64,000 nt of DNA, taken from a bacterium MS4. GTDB taxonomy: Bacteria > Bacillota > Clostridia > Oscillospirales > Acutalibacteraceae. The notes beneath the pieces were generated by a model. That model did no database searches. It saw only the letters and a program-made list of their open reading frames with translations, and had not been told where the DNA came from. The position numbers were made by a program, and so were the translations under genes. The stretch lies in NCBI GenBank assembly GCA_000752215.1, contig CCFG01000005.1:162415-226414 (forward strand), in the 5' to 3' direction. Shown in pieces: positions 35,226 through 44,476 of the stretch (positions are counted from its first letter, which is position 1; each line of letters starts with the position of its first letter).

Positions 35226-36113
35226 TTATCTTTCCGTTCTTTTATGGCGTCTTTTCGCCTCATACATTTTTTTGTCGGCCAGCTTGATGATCTCCTCCGC
35301 CGTTAAGCCGGAGTCCGGCATTGTTACCACTCCCTGTGATACCGTAATGCCAATATCGCTGCCCTGTATGGGGAACGCCGCTTTATCAAAGTCCTGATAA
35401 ATCCGCTGTGAAACGCGGTGCGCCTCTTCGCTGCCGGTATTGTTCAGGCAGATCACGAACTCGTCGCCGCCGTAGCGGGCCGCCCAGTCCGTCTCGTTCC
35501 TGATGCATTTCTGGATCGTTCCCGCCGCGAATTTTAAAATCTGGTCTCCGGCCGCATGACCGAAGGTGTCGTTGACCGTCTTCATATTATCAATATCGAT
35601 GAAAATAACCGACAACGGCTTCTGGCCCACCATCGCGCCGACAATATCGGCAGGCAGACGGTCGTCCAGAAACCGGCGGTTATATAGAGACGTCAGCTCG
35701 TCCCGGATGACCATATCGTTGATATCCCTGACCGCGTTAAACAGCACCTGACCCTTATTGTATTCGCCTGTGCCGATCATCATGGTATCCGTCGCATTTT
35801 TCAGAATTTCCAGCACCACGGGGTGTTCCTCGGAGTCGATTGGCAGGGCAGTGACCAGCATAATCACATCGGGGCTGTGCTCCAGCTTCATAAAGCTCTT
35901 CTGTTCCCGGTGCGCCCTGATCGACACGCAGTTTTCACAGATGCGCCCGCTGCTCCAATAGGCGTAACACGCCTCGCACGTTTCGGCCGTACCGTTATTG
36001 CGGTATTCCATAACCCTTTTCCGCACGGGGTCCACAAGACGGACCGCATCATACATTTTGTGAAAAAAGTCCAAGTTCGCCTGCAGTTTGTCCAGCGTAA
36101 TTTTTTCGGTCAT
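35226..36113 (-). CDS. GGDEF diguanylate cyclase with N-terminal Cys-rich sensor
   Basis: This 295-aa protein has a C-terminal GGDEF domain with RYGGDEF, FIDIDNMKTVND and DELTSLYNRRFLDDRL, so it should make cyclic di-GMP. The upstream residues read NETD rather than R-x-x-D, so the inhibitory I-site is absent. The N-terminal 150 residues contain C-E-A-C...C-E-N-C, a possible metal or iron-sulfur site. No membrane segment is seen. ATG 36113 follows AAGGAGAG. Confidence 0.9.
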   Translation of the reverse strand: MTEKITLDKLQANLDFFHKMYDAVRLVDPVRKRVMEYRNNGTAETCEACYAYWSSGRICENCVSIRAHREQKSFMKLEHSPDVIMLVTALPIDSEEHPVVLEILKNATDTMMIGTGEYNKGQVLFNAVRDINDMVIRDELTSLYNRRFLDDRLPADIVGAMVGQKPLSVIFIDIDNMKTVNDTFGHAAGDQILKFAAGTIQKCIRNETDWAARYGGDEFVICLNNTGSEEAHRVSQRIYQDFDKAAFPIQGSDIGITVSQGVVTMPDSGLTAEEIIKLADKKMYEAKRRHKRTER

Positions 36114-36300
36114 ACATACTCTCCTTAAGATGATAAGACGGAAACAACGGATGCGCTCAAGAGCAGAAAAACAGAGTAAAATCTGCGCAGTCGGGTAATT
36201 ATGTTTTTTATTATACAATGAGAATGCAAATATGGCAAACTACAGGCAGGCCATCATAAAACATCCGAAATTAACGGCTCAGGCCGGGACGGGCAGCTTC

Positions 36301-36648
36301 TTAATTTTGCTGAAATACGGAAAAGTCCCCCAGCGCAAGCGCCGGGTCAATCCGCACGCAGCCCTCCGTGTCCACACAGGCCGTCATATATTCAAAATGC
36401 TTTGCATCCAGCGGGTTCCCGCTGGATTGAGCCACTTTGCTTGCATATTCCAGGTCGTCGGCCAGAACAAACAAATAGACATACATGGACCCGTTTTCCA
36501 CACTGGTAAAATAAATTTCCAGATGCTCCTTTTCATTTTTCAGCGTTTCATTGCCCGCCTCCTTGTTTTCCTTTAGAAATTCGAGCCACTCCCGCGCAAG
36601 GTCTTCCTTTCCGGATTTAATTTTCACGCGCCATAAAACAATGTCCAT
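36301..36648 (-). CDS. DUF6176-like small protein under metal-type operator
   Basis: This 115-aa protein has an alpha+beta ferredoxin-like pattern (MDIVLWRVKIKSGKEDLAREWLEFLKEN, then EIYFTSVENGSMYVYLF). It resembles DUF6176 proteins, a relative of the dimeric alpha/beta-barrel fold used by monooxygenases. No function is established. A sigma-A promoter (36736-36708) and a GTTAG-N6-CTAAC operator directly downstream of its -10 show tight repression, implying a role in the metal response. Confidence 0.75.
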   Translation of the reverse strand: MDIVLWRVKIKSGKEDLAREWLEFLKENKEAGNETLKNEKEHLEIYFTSVENGSMYVYLFVLADDLEYASKVAQSSGNPLDAKHFEYMTACVDTEGCVRIDPALALGDFSVFQQN

Positions 36649-36687
36649 TTTATTTTCTCCTCCTTGTATTTTCGTCCGATTACGATC

Positions 36688-36736
36688 GGTTAGTCATCAC
36701 TAACCTAATCATACAGGAACCACCGCCTTAAGTCAA
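36688..36736 (-). promoter_or_regulatory. Promoter and GTTAG-N6-CTAAC operator of the DUF6176 gene
   Basis: On the minus strand TTGACT (36736-36731) and TATGAT (36713-36708) are 17 nt apart. The operator GGTTAG-TCATCA-CTAACC (36688-36705 on the plus strand) starts 2 nt after the -10, covering the start point. The rest of 36737-37016 shows no gene. Confidence 0.85.
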
Positions 36737-37016
36737 GAAATGCGGGTCCATAAACGCATTTTCTTTACATGCCAGGCGGAATATGCTACGATATGATTCG
36801 TTATCACTAACCATATAAAAACACCCCGCCGGCATTCCACCGCGGAGACCGTCCCGACCTCCTGCAGTGCGAGTGCGTATCCAGGAAGGAGCTTTCCCCC
36901 CGGATGCAAACAAAAAGTCCAAACGGTGCCAAACCGTCCAATCGGAGCGGAAGTCAAAACCGGCAGCCATTATACTGTTTTGTGACGGACGCTGTCAGGC
37001 GTCCTAATAAAAAGCC

Positions 37017-37042
37017 GGTTGGTTAGCTAAGGCTAACCAACC
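37017..37042. promoter_or_regulatory. GTTAG-N6-CTAAC operator of the ECF module (longest arms)
   Basis: The 10-bp arms GGTTGGTTAG and CTAACCAACC flank CTAAGG. It is the most extended copy of the family and sits 20 nt before the ECF S-component start codon, within the leader. Confidence 0.88.
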
Positions 37043-37062
37043 GCTGTCAGGGGGAAACAAAA

Positions 37063-37668
37063 ATGGCTTCAAACAACTTAAACAGAGGGCTGACAGGAAA
37101 GGATCTCATTACGGTGGGAATCTTCTCCGCCCTTTACTTCGTCATTAACTTTATCTTCATGTTGCTGGGCGGACTGCATCCTTTAATCTGGATCCTGATG
37201 CCCGGTTTCATCGCCTTGTTTTCGGGGATTCCCTTTATGCTGATGTGCGCCAAGGTACAGAAGCCCTGGGCCGTACTGCTGATGGGCATTATCACCGGTC
37301 TTATTTATTTTGTAACGGGTCAGTTCACAGTGGTGATTCTTGTAACGTTCGTCATTTCCTGCGCTCTGGCGGAGCTCGCCCGCGCCGTTACCAAATACGG
37401 GAGCTTTCAGGGAAACACGGCGGCTTTCGTGCTGTTTTCGCTTGGTATGACGGGATCGCCGCTTCCCCTCTGGCTGATGCGGGACAGCTTCCTTTCCCAG
37501 ATTTCCTCGCAGGGAATCCCGGCGGACTACCTTGAAACCCTGAAAGCCGTTTCCTCGCCCGCCATGCTGATCGTCCTTTTTGCGGCGCCTGTTGTCGGCG
37601 CGATATTCGGCGCTTACATTACCAGAGGCATGTTTAAAAAGCACTTTGTCAAGGCGGGCATCGTTTGA
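37063..37668 (+). CDS. ECF transporter S component, MptD/Trep_Strep family
   Basis: This 201-aa integral membrane protein has about six hydrophobic segments and a Lys-rich C-terminus. It matches the MptD/Trep_Strep group of putative ECF substrate-binding subunits (DLITVGIFSALYFVINFIFML). It would capture a ligand and associate with the EcfT/EcfAA module encoded next. Such S components occur beside siderophore or heme loci in Firmicutes; ligand here unknown. ATG follows GGGGG and a metal-type operator. Confidence 0.85.
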   Translation: MASNNLNRGLTGKDLITVGIFSALYFVINFIFMLLGGLHPLIWILMPGFIALFSGIPFMLMCAKVQKPWAVLLMGIITGLIYFVTGQFTVVILVTFVISCALAELARAVTKYGSFQGNTAAFVLFSLGMTGSPLPLWLMRDSFLSQISSQGIPADYLETLKAVSSPAMLIVLFAAPVVGAIFGAYITRGMFKKHFVKAGIV

Positions 37669-37670
37669 GC

Positions 37671-38339
37671 ATGCAAAAACATCTGCGAATCGATCCCCGC
37701 ACCGGGCTGCTTCTGCTGGTGATGTCCAACATCATCGCGTTCACACAGAACTCCTTTTCGGTCGAAACCGGCTGGATTCTTTTCCTCTGTCTGCTGGCGG
37801 CTTTCTGCGGCTGCGGCAGGGCGGCCGCCCGATGGCTGCTGGCCTTCTGCCTGCTTCTGGGCCTTCAATACTACGTGTTCCCGGTATCCGCGAAGATCAT
37901 CGCCACCAGCTTTTCCATTTTTGCGAATTACACGCGAAGAATGTTCCCCTGCCTGATCGTCGGTATGCTGATGGTAAAAAAGACGCCGCTTCGGGACCTG
38001 ATCGTGGGGCTGAGGAAATGGCATTTCCCGCAGAAGCTGATCGTGGCGGTATCGGTGACCCTGCGCTACTTTCCCGCGATCCGTGAAGAAGCCGGATACA
38101 TACGCGACGCCATGAAGCTTCGGAAGATTCACGGGCTGCAGAAAGTGGAATGTCTGGTCATTCCTTTGATGATCTCGGCGACCGGCACTGCGGAAGAGCT
38201 CGCGGCGGCGGCGGTGACACGCGGGATTGAAAACCCCGCTCCCAAAACAAGCGTGGTGGAGCTCCGCCTGACCGCGGCGGACGGAGCGTGTATTCTGGCC
38301 GGGGTTCTCTTCACCGCCGCTTCCTGCCTGATCAGATGA
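37671..38339 (+). CDS. ECF transporter T component (EcfT)
   Basis: This 222-aa membrane protein has the EcfT coupling helices and the basic motif region (LRKWHFPQKLIVAVSVTLRYFPAIREEA and a late AAAVTRGIENPA). The usual Ala-Arg-Gly signatures correspond to the IRDAMKLRK and TRG elements. It links the S subunit to the ATPase. I use ATG 37671, although a TTG at 37665 overlapping the upstream stop is nearer to AAGGCGGG and equally plausible. Confidence 0.88.
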   Translation: MQKHLRIDPRTGLLLLVMSNIIAFTQNSFSVETGWILFLCLLAAFCGCGRAAARWLLAFCLLLGLQYYVFPVSAKIIATSFSIFANYTRRMFPCLIVGMLMVKKTPLRDLIVGLRKWHFPQKLIVAVSVTLRYFPAIREEAGYIRDAMKLRKIHGLQKVECLVIPLMISATGTAEELAAAAVTRGIENPAPKTSVVELRLTAADGACILAGVLFTAASCLIR

Positions 38340-38352
38340 AAGGAGGTGCTTT

Positions 38353-39750
38353 ATGATTTCCATTGAGGACGTATCTTTCGGCTACTCCGGAGAGCACGGC
38401 ACGCTTCACGATGTTACCCTGAAAATACGGGACGGCGAGTGTATTCTGCTCTGCGGAGAATCGGGATGCGGAAAAACGACGGTCACCAAGCTGATGAACG
38501 GGCTGGTCCCGCATTTTACAGACGGCTGCGCGCTGGAAGGCAGAGTATCCGCCGAAGGCCTTGCGGTGGCCGAAACAGAGCTTTACGAGCTTGCAAAGCG
38601 GGTGGGCTCTGTTTTTCAGAACCCCAAAAGCCAGTTTTTCAACCTTGATTCCGACAGCGAGCTGGCTTTCGGTCTGGAAAATCAGGGAGCCGCGCCGGAT
38701 TTCATACGAACACGGCTGAAGGAAACCGTCCGGAACCTGCGGATGGAAGCCCTTCAGGGCAGAAGCATCTTCTCGATGTCGGGAGGGGAAAAGCAAATGC
38801 TGGCCTTCGCCTCCGTTTACGCCATGGACCCGGCGGTGTTCGTGCTGGACGAACCGACCGCGAACCTTGACGAGGATGCGGTCAAACGCCTGCGGGAGCA
38901 GCTTCGGTTTTTAAAGCGGCAGGGCCATACCGTGGTCATTGCCGAGCACCGCCTGTGGTTTCTGGACGGCCTGATCGACCGGGCGGTTTTCCTGAAAAAC
39001 GGGAGAATTGAGCGGAGCTTTTCCGGCGGGGAATTTTTTTCCCTGCCGGAAAGGGAACGGATCGATATGGGACTGAGGGCGCTGACGCCGCCGGACGGTG
39101 CGCTGCCCCCCGCCCTGCCCTGCGGCGCGGCGCGGGGGCTGTCGGTGGAAGGGCTTGCCTGCGGCTTTGGAAAAGGCGAGCCGGTGCTCCGGGCGCTTTC
39201 CTTTTCAGCGATCCCCGGGGAAATTCTGGCGGTCTCCGGAAAAAACGGAATCGGCAAAACCACCTTGACCCGGTGCCTGTGCGGACTGATGCGCGAACGC
39301 GCGGGAACCGTGCGGCTGAACGGCAGGCGGCTGAACCGGAAACAGCGGGCGAAAGCCGCCTTCTGCGTCATGCAGGACGTGAATCACCAGCTTTTTTCGG
39401 ACAGCGTATTTGGAGAGTGCCTGCTGGCTGCCCCGGGATGCACAGACGAGCGGGTAAAGGAAGTCCTGAACCGGTTTGACCTGCTGCCGTTTCAGGAAAA
39501 GCATCCGATGGCGCTTTCCGGCGGACAGAAGCAGCGGCTCGCCATAGCGACCGCCGTGCTTTCCGGCAAAGAGCTTCTGATCTTCGACGAGCCCACCAGC
39601 GGACTGGATTACGCGCACATGATGGAGGTGTCGTCCGTTGTCAGGCGATTGGCAGACGAAGGGCGCGTCGTACTCATCGTGACCCACGACAGAGAATTTC
39701 TCCGCTGCGCCTGTGACAGGGAGCTGGAACTCAGGGAGGAGGGCTTATAA
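38353..39750 (+). CDS. ECF transporter ATPase, fused A-A' (tandem ABC)
   Basis: This 465-aa protein carries two ABC domains. The first has GESGCGKTT, the signature MSGGEKQMLAFASV and VFVLDEPTANLD. The second has SGKNGIGKTT, LSGGQKQRLAIATAV and LLIFDEPTSGLD. Two fused nucleotide-binding domains replace separate EcfA1 and EcfA2. It powers the S-T complex. AAGGAGG precedes ATG 38353. The gene is followed 1 nt later by an AraC gene. Confidence 0.92.
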   Translation: MISIEDVSFGYSGEHGTLHDVTLKIRDGECILLCGESGCGKTTVTKLMNGLVPHFTDGCALEGRVSAEGLAVAETELYELAKRVGSVFQNPKSQFFNLDSDSELAFGLENQGAAPDFIRTRLKETVRNLRMEALQGRSIFSMSGGEKQMLAFASVYAMDPAVFVLDEPTANLDEDAVKRLREQLRFLKRQGHTVVIAEHRLWFLDGLIDRAVFLKNGRIERSFSGGEFFSLPERERIDMGLRALTPPDGALPPALPCGAARGLSVEGLACGFGKGEPVLRALSFSAIPGEILAVSGKNGIGKTTLTRCLCGLMRERAGTVRLNGRRLNRKQRAKAAFCVMQDVNHQLFSDSVFGECLLAAPGCTDERVKEVLNRFDLLPFQEKHPMALSGGQKQRLAIATAVLSGKELLIFDEPTSGLDYAHMMEVSSVVRRLADEGRVVLIVTHDREFLRCACDRELELREEGL

Positions 39751-39751
39751 A

Positions 39752-40705
39752 ATGCTGGAAGACCGGATTCTGAAAAGCAGCCGGCTGGTGCTGCTGGCCC
39801 AAAGCGACGGGTGCTGCGTCTATCAGATGAAGAACGGGACCGGGGACGGCACCATGACTGTTTACGATATTTTCCCCGGCGTCATGCTGGCCTACAACGA
39901 CTATCATATGGAGAACTGCCTTTCGGAATTTCAGACGGCGGAGGACCTGCTTTGCATCGACCACTGCCGGGAGGGGCGGCTGGAATACCCCTCAAAGGAT
40001 GCCGCCTATTCCTACGTGGAGTCGGGCGATCTGAAAATTGACCGCAGGCTCAAGCATACCGGCCACTTTTCGTTTCCGCTCTCTCATTATCACGGAATCA
40101 CGGTCTCCTTTCAGCTTTCGGAAGCCGCCCGCGCCCTGCCGGAGGAGTTCCGGGACTTTCCCGTGGACCTGTACGGAATCCAGCGTAAATTCTGTGCCGG
40201 AAGCAACCCGATGGTCCTGCACGGCGCGCCTTCCATCGACCATATTTTTGACGAGCTGTACGCCGTTCCCGAAAAAATTAAACGGGCCTATTTTAAAATC
40301 AAGGTTCTGGAGCTGCTGTTGTATCTGGACGCTCTGGAGCTTCCGAAAAGCCGGGAAGAGCGGCCTTATTTTTATAAGTCCCAGGTGGAGAAAATCAAGT
40401 CCATGCGCGCCCTGATGGCGGAGCATCCGGAACGGCACTATACCATGGAGGAGCTCTCCGCACGGTTCAACATCCCGCTGACGCCGATGAAAAGCTGCTT
40501 CAAAAGCGTGTACGGCAGCCCGATCAGCACCTATATGCGCGTTTTCCGTATGAACCGTGCCGCGGTGCTTCTGCGGCAGGAAAGGGGTACCGGAATCGCC
40601 GAAATCGCCGGGCGGATCGGCTACGACAGCCCCAGTAAATTTGCGGCCGCCTTTAAGGATGTGATTGGCAAAACGCCGCTGGAGTACCGCAGAAACCTTC
40701 GTTAG
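39752..40705 (+). CDS. AraC-family regulator (siderophore-sensor type)
   Basis: This 317-aa protein has an N-terminal ligand domain (about 1-215) and a C-terminal AraC domain (MEELSARFNIPLTPMKSCFKSVYGSPISTYMRVFRM...IAEIAGRIGYDSPSKFAAAFKDVIGKTPLEYRRNL). The N-terminal DHCREGRLEY and SGDLKID segments recall YbtA/PchR regulators, which bind ferric siderophores and activate uptake genes. ATG 39752 follows AGGAGG and begins 1 nt after the ECF ATPase stop. A paralogue lies at 51361-52560. Confidence 0.88.
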   Translation: MLEDRILKSSRLVLLAQSDGCCVYQMKNGTGDGTMTVYDIFPGVMLAYNDYHMENCLSEFQTAEDLLCIDHCREGRLEYPSKDAAYSYVESGDLKIDRRLKHTGHFSFPLSHYHGITVSFQLSEAARALPEEFRDFPVDLYGIQRKFCAGSNPMVLHGAPSIDHIFDELYAVPEKIKRAYFKIKVLELLLYLDALELPKSREERPYFYKSQVEKIKSMRALMAEHPERHYTMEELSARFNIPLTPMKSCFKSVYGSPISTYMRVFRMNRAAVLLRQERGTGIAEIAGRIGYDSPSKFAAAFKDVIGKTPLEYRRNLR

Positions 40706-40837
40706 CCCGACCGGTGTACGAAAAAATGGTCCATCCGGGCCGGTATCGTCCTTACGGAGCGGAAAAAGCAGTCGGAATCTCTTATGATATGGGTGGCCGG
40801 AAACCGGCCGCCCAATTTTTATACAGGAGGAATTCAC

Positions 40838-42613
40838 TTGAAAAAGAAAAGCTGGTTTTCCAGTTTACTGTCCTTTGCGGCGTACTGCAAGGGAAAAATC
40901 CTCGCTTCCGTGATCTTTTCCGTAATCAGCGTTACGGCGGGGCTGATACCCTATCTGAGTGTTTATAAAATTCTGGAGGCGTTTATTCAAAATCGAATCG
41001 ATACGGAAACGATTTTTACATGGTCGGGTATCGCTGCCGGAGCGTATCTGATCAAGACGCTGTTTTTCGGGATTTCCACGGCGCTGTCCCATATCAGCGC
41101 GTATGTCATCCTGGAAAAGCTGCGGCTTCTTGTGGCGGACAAATTCCTGCGCGCGCCGCTCGGAGAGGTCACCGCCAAGCCCATCGGGGAGATCAAGAAC
41201 ATGATCGTAGACAAAATTGAAAGCATCGAGCCGCCGCTGGCGCATGTGATCCCCGAGGCGTCAGGCAACCTGGTGCTCCCCCTGATCAGCATCCTCATCC
41301 TTGCCGCAATCGACTGGAGGATGGCGCTCGCGTCGCTGGTCACGGTTCCCCTGACCATGATCCCCTTTTCCATGCTGATGAAAAGCAGCGGGAACAACTA
41401 CGAAAAGTATATGAAATCCAGCAACACCGTCAGCAGCGTGATCGTCGAATACATCGAAGGCATCCAGGTCATTAAGACGTTCGGGCAGACGGGCAGGTCG
41501 TATGAGAAATTTTCAAACGCGATTGTGGACTACCGGAGGTTTATCCTCGACTGGATGTCTTCAACCTGGGTCACCATGAAGCTCTGCGTCGCGCTGTTCC
41601 CGTCCACGCTGCTGGGCGCGCTCCCCGTGGGTTTACTGCTTTGCGCAAAGGGGGCCCTCACTCCGGCGGAGCTGTGCCTTTGCATCATGATCGCCATGTC
41701 CATGGTCGGCTCGCTTGCCCATTTGGAGGTGTTTATGAACGAAATCAAGCAGATGGGCTTCATCATCCATGACACTCAGAGCTTTCTGGATATGCCGGAG
41801 CTTCCGCAGCCGGCAGGGCCCGCCCCGCTGAACGGCTTTGACGTCCGGCTTTCCGGCGTCCGGTTTTCCTATACCGGAAAGGAAAAGGACGAGGTGCTGC
41901 ACGGAATCGACCTGCATTTGCCGCAGGGCGGCTTTACCGCGCTGGTCGGGCCGTCGGGCGGCGGCAAATCCACAGTGGCGAAGCTGATCGCCCGCTTCTG
42001 GGACGTTACGGGAGGGAGCATTACCATCGGCGGCACCGACATCAGGGATATGCCGCTTTCGCAGCTTTCGTCGCTTGTCAGCTTCGTGACGCAGGACAAT
42101 TATCTGTTCCAGTGTTCCCTGCTGGAAAACATCCGCATTGGGAATCCCGGCGCGACGGACGGGGAGGTCCGGGCGGCGGCGAAGGCGGCGCAGTGCGACG
42201 GGTTTATTTCAAAGCTTGAAAACGGCTACGACACGCCGGCGGGGGAAGCCGGGAACCGCCTTTCCGGTGGCGAAAAGCAGCGGATCGCCATTGCGCGGAT
42301 GATTTTGAAAAATGCGCCCATCGTGATTCTGGACGAGGCCACGGCCTTTACGGACCCGGAAAACGAGGATAAAATGCAGCGCTCGATTTCCAAACTGACC
42401 AAAGGAAAAACGCTGCTTGTCATCGCCCACAGGCTTTCCACGATTAAAAACGCGGATAACATCGTTGTTTTAAAAGATGGGGGTATCCTCGCACAGGGCA
42501 GACAGGAAGAGCTGCTGAACGGCTGCCCGCTTTACCGGGAAATGTGGAAAGCGCATATCGGCGCCAAGGCATGGACCGTTTCGCAGAGAAAGGAGGCGGG
42601 CACTCATGTTTAA
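40838..42613 (+). CDS. ABC transporter half, YbtP/IrtA-like (first of pair 1)
   Basis: This 591-aa protein has an N-terminal six-helix exporter-fold membrane domain and a C-terminal ATPase. Walker A is GPSGGGKST, the signature LSGGEKQRIAIARM and Walker B IVILDEATAFTDPENE. YbtPQ/IrtAB proteins have an exporter fold but import ferric siderophores, and heterodimerise with the next gene product. TTG 40838 is seven bases after AGGAGG; the longer frame from 40784 has no ribosome-binding site. It overlaps the partner gene by 8 nt. Confidence 0.88.
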   Translation: MKKKSWFSSLLSFAAYCKGKILASVIFSVISVTAGLIPYLSVYKILEAFIQNRIDTETIFTWSGIAAGAYLIKTLFFGISTALSHISAYVILEKLRLLVADKFLRAPLGEVTAKPIGEIKNMIVDKIESIEPPLAHVIPEASGNLVLPLISILILAAIDWRMALASLVTVPLTMIPFSMLMKSSGNNYEKYMKSSNTVSSVIVEYIEGIQVIKTFGQTGRSYEKFSNAIVDYRRFILDWMSSTWVTMKLCVALFPSTLLGALPVGLLLCAKGALTPAELCLCIMIAMSMVGSLAHLEVFMNEIKQMGFIIHDTQSFLDMPELPQPAGPAPLNGFDVRLSGVRFSYTGKEKDEVLHGIDLHLPQGGFTALVGPSGGGKSTVAKLIARFWDVTGGSITIGGTDIRDMPLSQLSSLVSFVTQDNYLFQCSLLENIRIGNPGATDGEVRAAAKAAQCDGFISKLENGYDTPAGEAGNRLSGGEKQRIAIARMILKNAPIVILDEATAFTDPENEDKMQRSISKLTKGKTLLVIAHRLSTIKNADNIVVLKDGGILAQGRQEELLNGCPLYREMWKAHIGAKAWTVSQRKEAGTHV

Positions 42614-44354
42614 GAGCATTCAAAGAATCATCCGCTGGTGCGGCGAGCTGAAGGGGCGCTTATACGCCGGCTTCGCGGTTTCGCTGTTTTCCACCTGGTT
42701 TTCCGCCGCGCCCGTCATGATCGCGGCCTATACGATCGGCCTGCTGATCGACGAAGCGCGGGGCGGCCCGGAATTCGACGAAAACTGGGTCTGGCTTTCT
42801 CTGGTCCTGATCGTCGTCTTCGTATTTTTGCGGTTCCTGTTTGACTATCTGCGCGCGAAATTTCAGGAAAGCATCAGCTACGAGCTTGCCGCGAGGGACC
42901 GCCTCGCCGTAGGAAGCATCCTAAAGCGCGTCTCGCTGGGATATTTCCAGAAGGTCAGCACGGGAGAAATCCTGAACGCGGTCACGACCGGCCTGAACAC
43001 GCTGGAAAATATGGGCATCCGCATGATCGACACGATGGTCGGCGGTTACCTCAACTGCCTTTGCATCTTTCTCTGCCTTGCGGTTTTCAACCCGCTTGTC
43101 TCTCTGATCGCTGTTGCCGGGGTCGCGCTCTCTTTTCTGTTTTTACTCGGCATTTCCCATTACAGCGTGAAAAACGCGCCCGCCGCAGCCACGGCGGACC
43201 GGGATATGGCGACTGCCGCCGTGGAATACGCGAGAGGGCTTTCCGTGGTAAAATCTTTCGGGCAGGGCGGGGCGGCGCTGGCCTCCATGAAAAAGGCCTG
43301 CGGCGACAGCAAGCGGGTCCGGCTCAAAATCGAGTGCGGGTTCATCCCCAACAACTGCGGGCATCTGCTGGCGCTGCGGCTGGCGTCGGCCGCTCTGGTC
43401 CTTTCCTCCGCCTATCTGGGGATGAGCGGACAGATGCCGCTTTCCGTCATGCTGATGTTCTGCCTGTTTTCCTTTACCCTTTTCGGCGGGGTGGAGCCGA
43501 TCGCCGACACAGCGCACATTCTCGGCGTGATCGACGAGGCGATGGACCAGCTCGACAGGCTGAAAACGGAGGAATACATAGACGAAGCAGGCAAAGATAT
43601 CCGGCTGAAAAGCTTCGATATCGGCTTTCACGACGTTTCCTTCGGCTATGACAGCAGAAAGGTACTCGAACACGTGTCGTTTACAATTCCGCAGAATACC
43701 ATGACCGCCATTGTGGGCCCTTCCGGCGGCGGCAAGACGACGGTGTGCAATCTGCTCGCCCGGTTTTACGACGTGTGGAGCGGCAGCGTTACGATAGGCG
43801 GCCGCGACGTGCGTGAGTTTACGTGCGACAGCCTGCTTTCCAATATTTCCATGGTGTTCCAGAACGTCTATCTGTTCCATGACACCATCCGGAAAAACAT
43901 CTGCTTCGGCAAACCCGACGCCACCGAGGAAGAAATGGTGGAAGCGGCAAAGGCAGCCTGCTGCCATGAGTTTATTTCCGCGCTGCCCGACGGGTACGAC
44001 ACGGTTGTCGGCGAGGGCGGCTCCACGCTTTCTGGCGGGGAAAAACAGCGCGTTTCGATTGCCAGAGCCATCCTGAAAAACGCGCCGGTCGTTATTCTCG
44101 ACGAGGCGACCGCCAGCGTGGACCCGGAAAACGAGCACCTGATCCAGCAGGCCATCTCCAGCCTGACCCGGGGAAAGACCATCATCGTGATCGCCCACCG
44201 GCTGGCCACCATTGAAAACGCTGACCAGATTCTGGTGATCGACAACGGGCGTGTGGCCCAGAGAGGAACACATGCCGAGCTGATGGCTCAGGACGGGATT
44301 TACCGGAACTTTGTCTCCATCCGTCAATCGGCGGAAGGGTGGAAAATCACCTGA
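42606..44354 (+). CDS. ABC transporter half, YbtQ/IrtB-like (second of pair 1)
   Basis: This 582-aa protein has a six-helix membrane domain and a C-terminal ATPase. Walker A is GPSGGGKTT, the signature LSGGEKQRVSIARAILKN and Walker B VVILDEATASVDPENE. It forms a heterodimer with the 40838-42613 product. Both nucleotide sites appear intact. The pair follows the ECF module and the AraC gene, the usual arrangement of a siderophore import locus. Confidence 0.88.
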   Translation: MFKSIQRIIRWCGELKGRLYAGFAVSLFSTWFSAAPVMIAAYTIGLLIDEARGGPEFDENWVWLSLVLIVVFVFLRFLFDYLRAKFQESISYELAARDRLAVGSILKRVSLGYFQKVSTGEILNAVTTGLNTLENMGIRMIDTMVGGYLNCLCIFLCLAVFNPLVSLIAVAGVALSFLFLLGISHYSVKNAPAAATADRDMATAAVEYARGLSVVKSFGQGGAALASMKKACGDSKRVRLKIECGFIPNNCGHLLALRLASAALVLSSAYLGMSGQMPLSVMLMFCLFSFTLFGGVEPIADTAHILGVIDEAMDQLDRLKTEEYIDEAGKDIRLKSFDIGFHDVSFGYDSRKVLEHVSFTIPQNTMTAIVGPSGGGKTTVCNLLARFYDVWSGSVTIGGRDVREFTCDSLLSNISMVFQNVYLFHDTIRKNICFGKPDATEEEMVEAAKAACCHEFISALPDGYDTVVGEGGSTLSGGEKQRVSIARAILKNAPVVILDEATASVDPENEHLIQQAISSLTRGKTIIVIAHRLATIENADQILVIDNGRVAQRGTHAELMAQDGIYRNFVSIRQSAEGWKIT

Positions 44355-44476
44355 ACCGGGCAGAAACACAGCCGGTTGTAAAAACGCCTGATATTGCATT
44401 CTTCCGTATTTTTTGATATCATTATTTTCAAATATGAAAACGATTGTGCCCATTTCAAAGACAAGGTTGGAATCCT

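Noticed and set aside
36799-36812. GTTATCACTAACC as another operator copy
   Set aside because: The half-sites are only 2 nt apart and one arm is mismatched, so it does not fit the 6-nt pattern.
43143-44453. A 436-codon minus-strand open frame
   Set aside because: It is antisense to the ABC half-transporter at 42606-44354, whose motifs are intact. Similar long shadows at 9563-10732, 45803-46846, 51544-53004 and 56640-57578 were rejected for the same reason.
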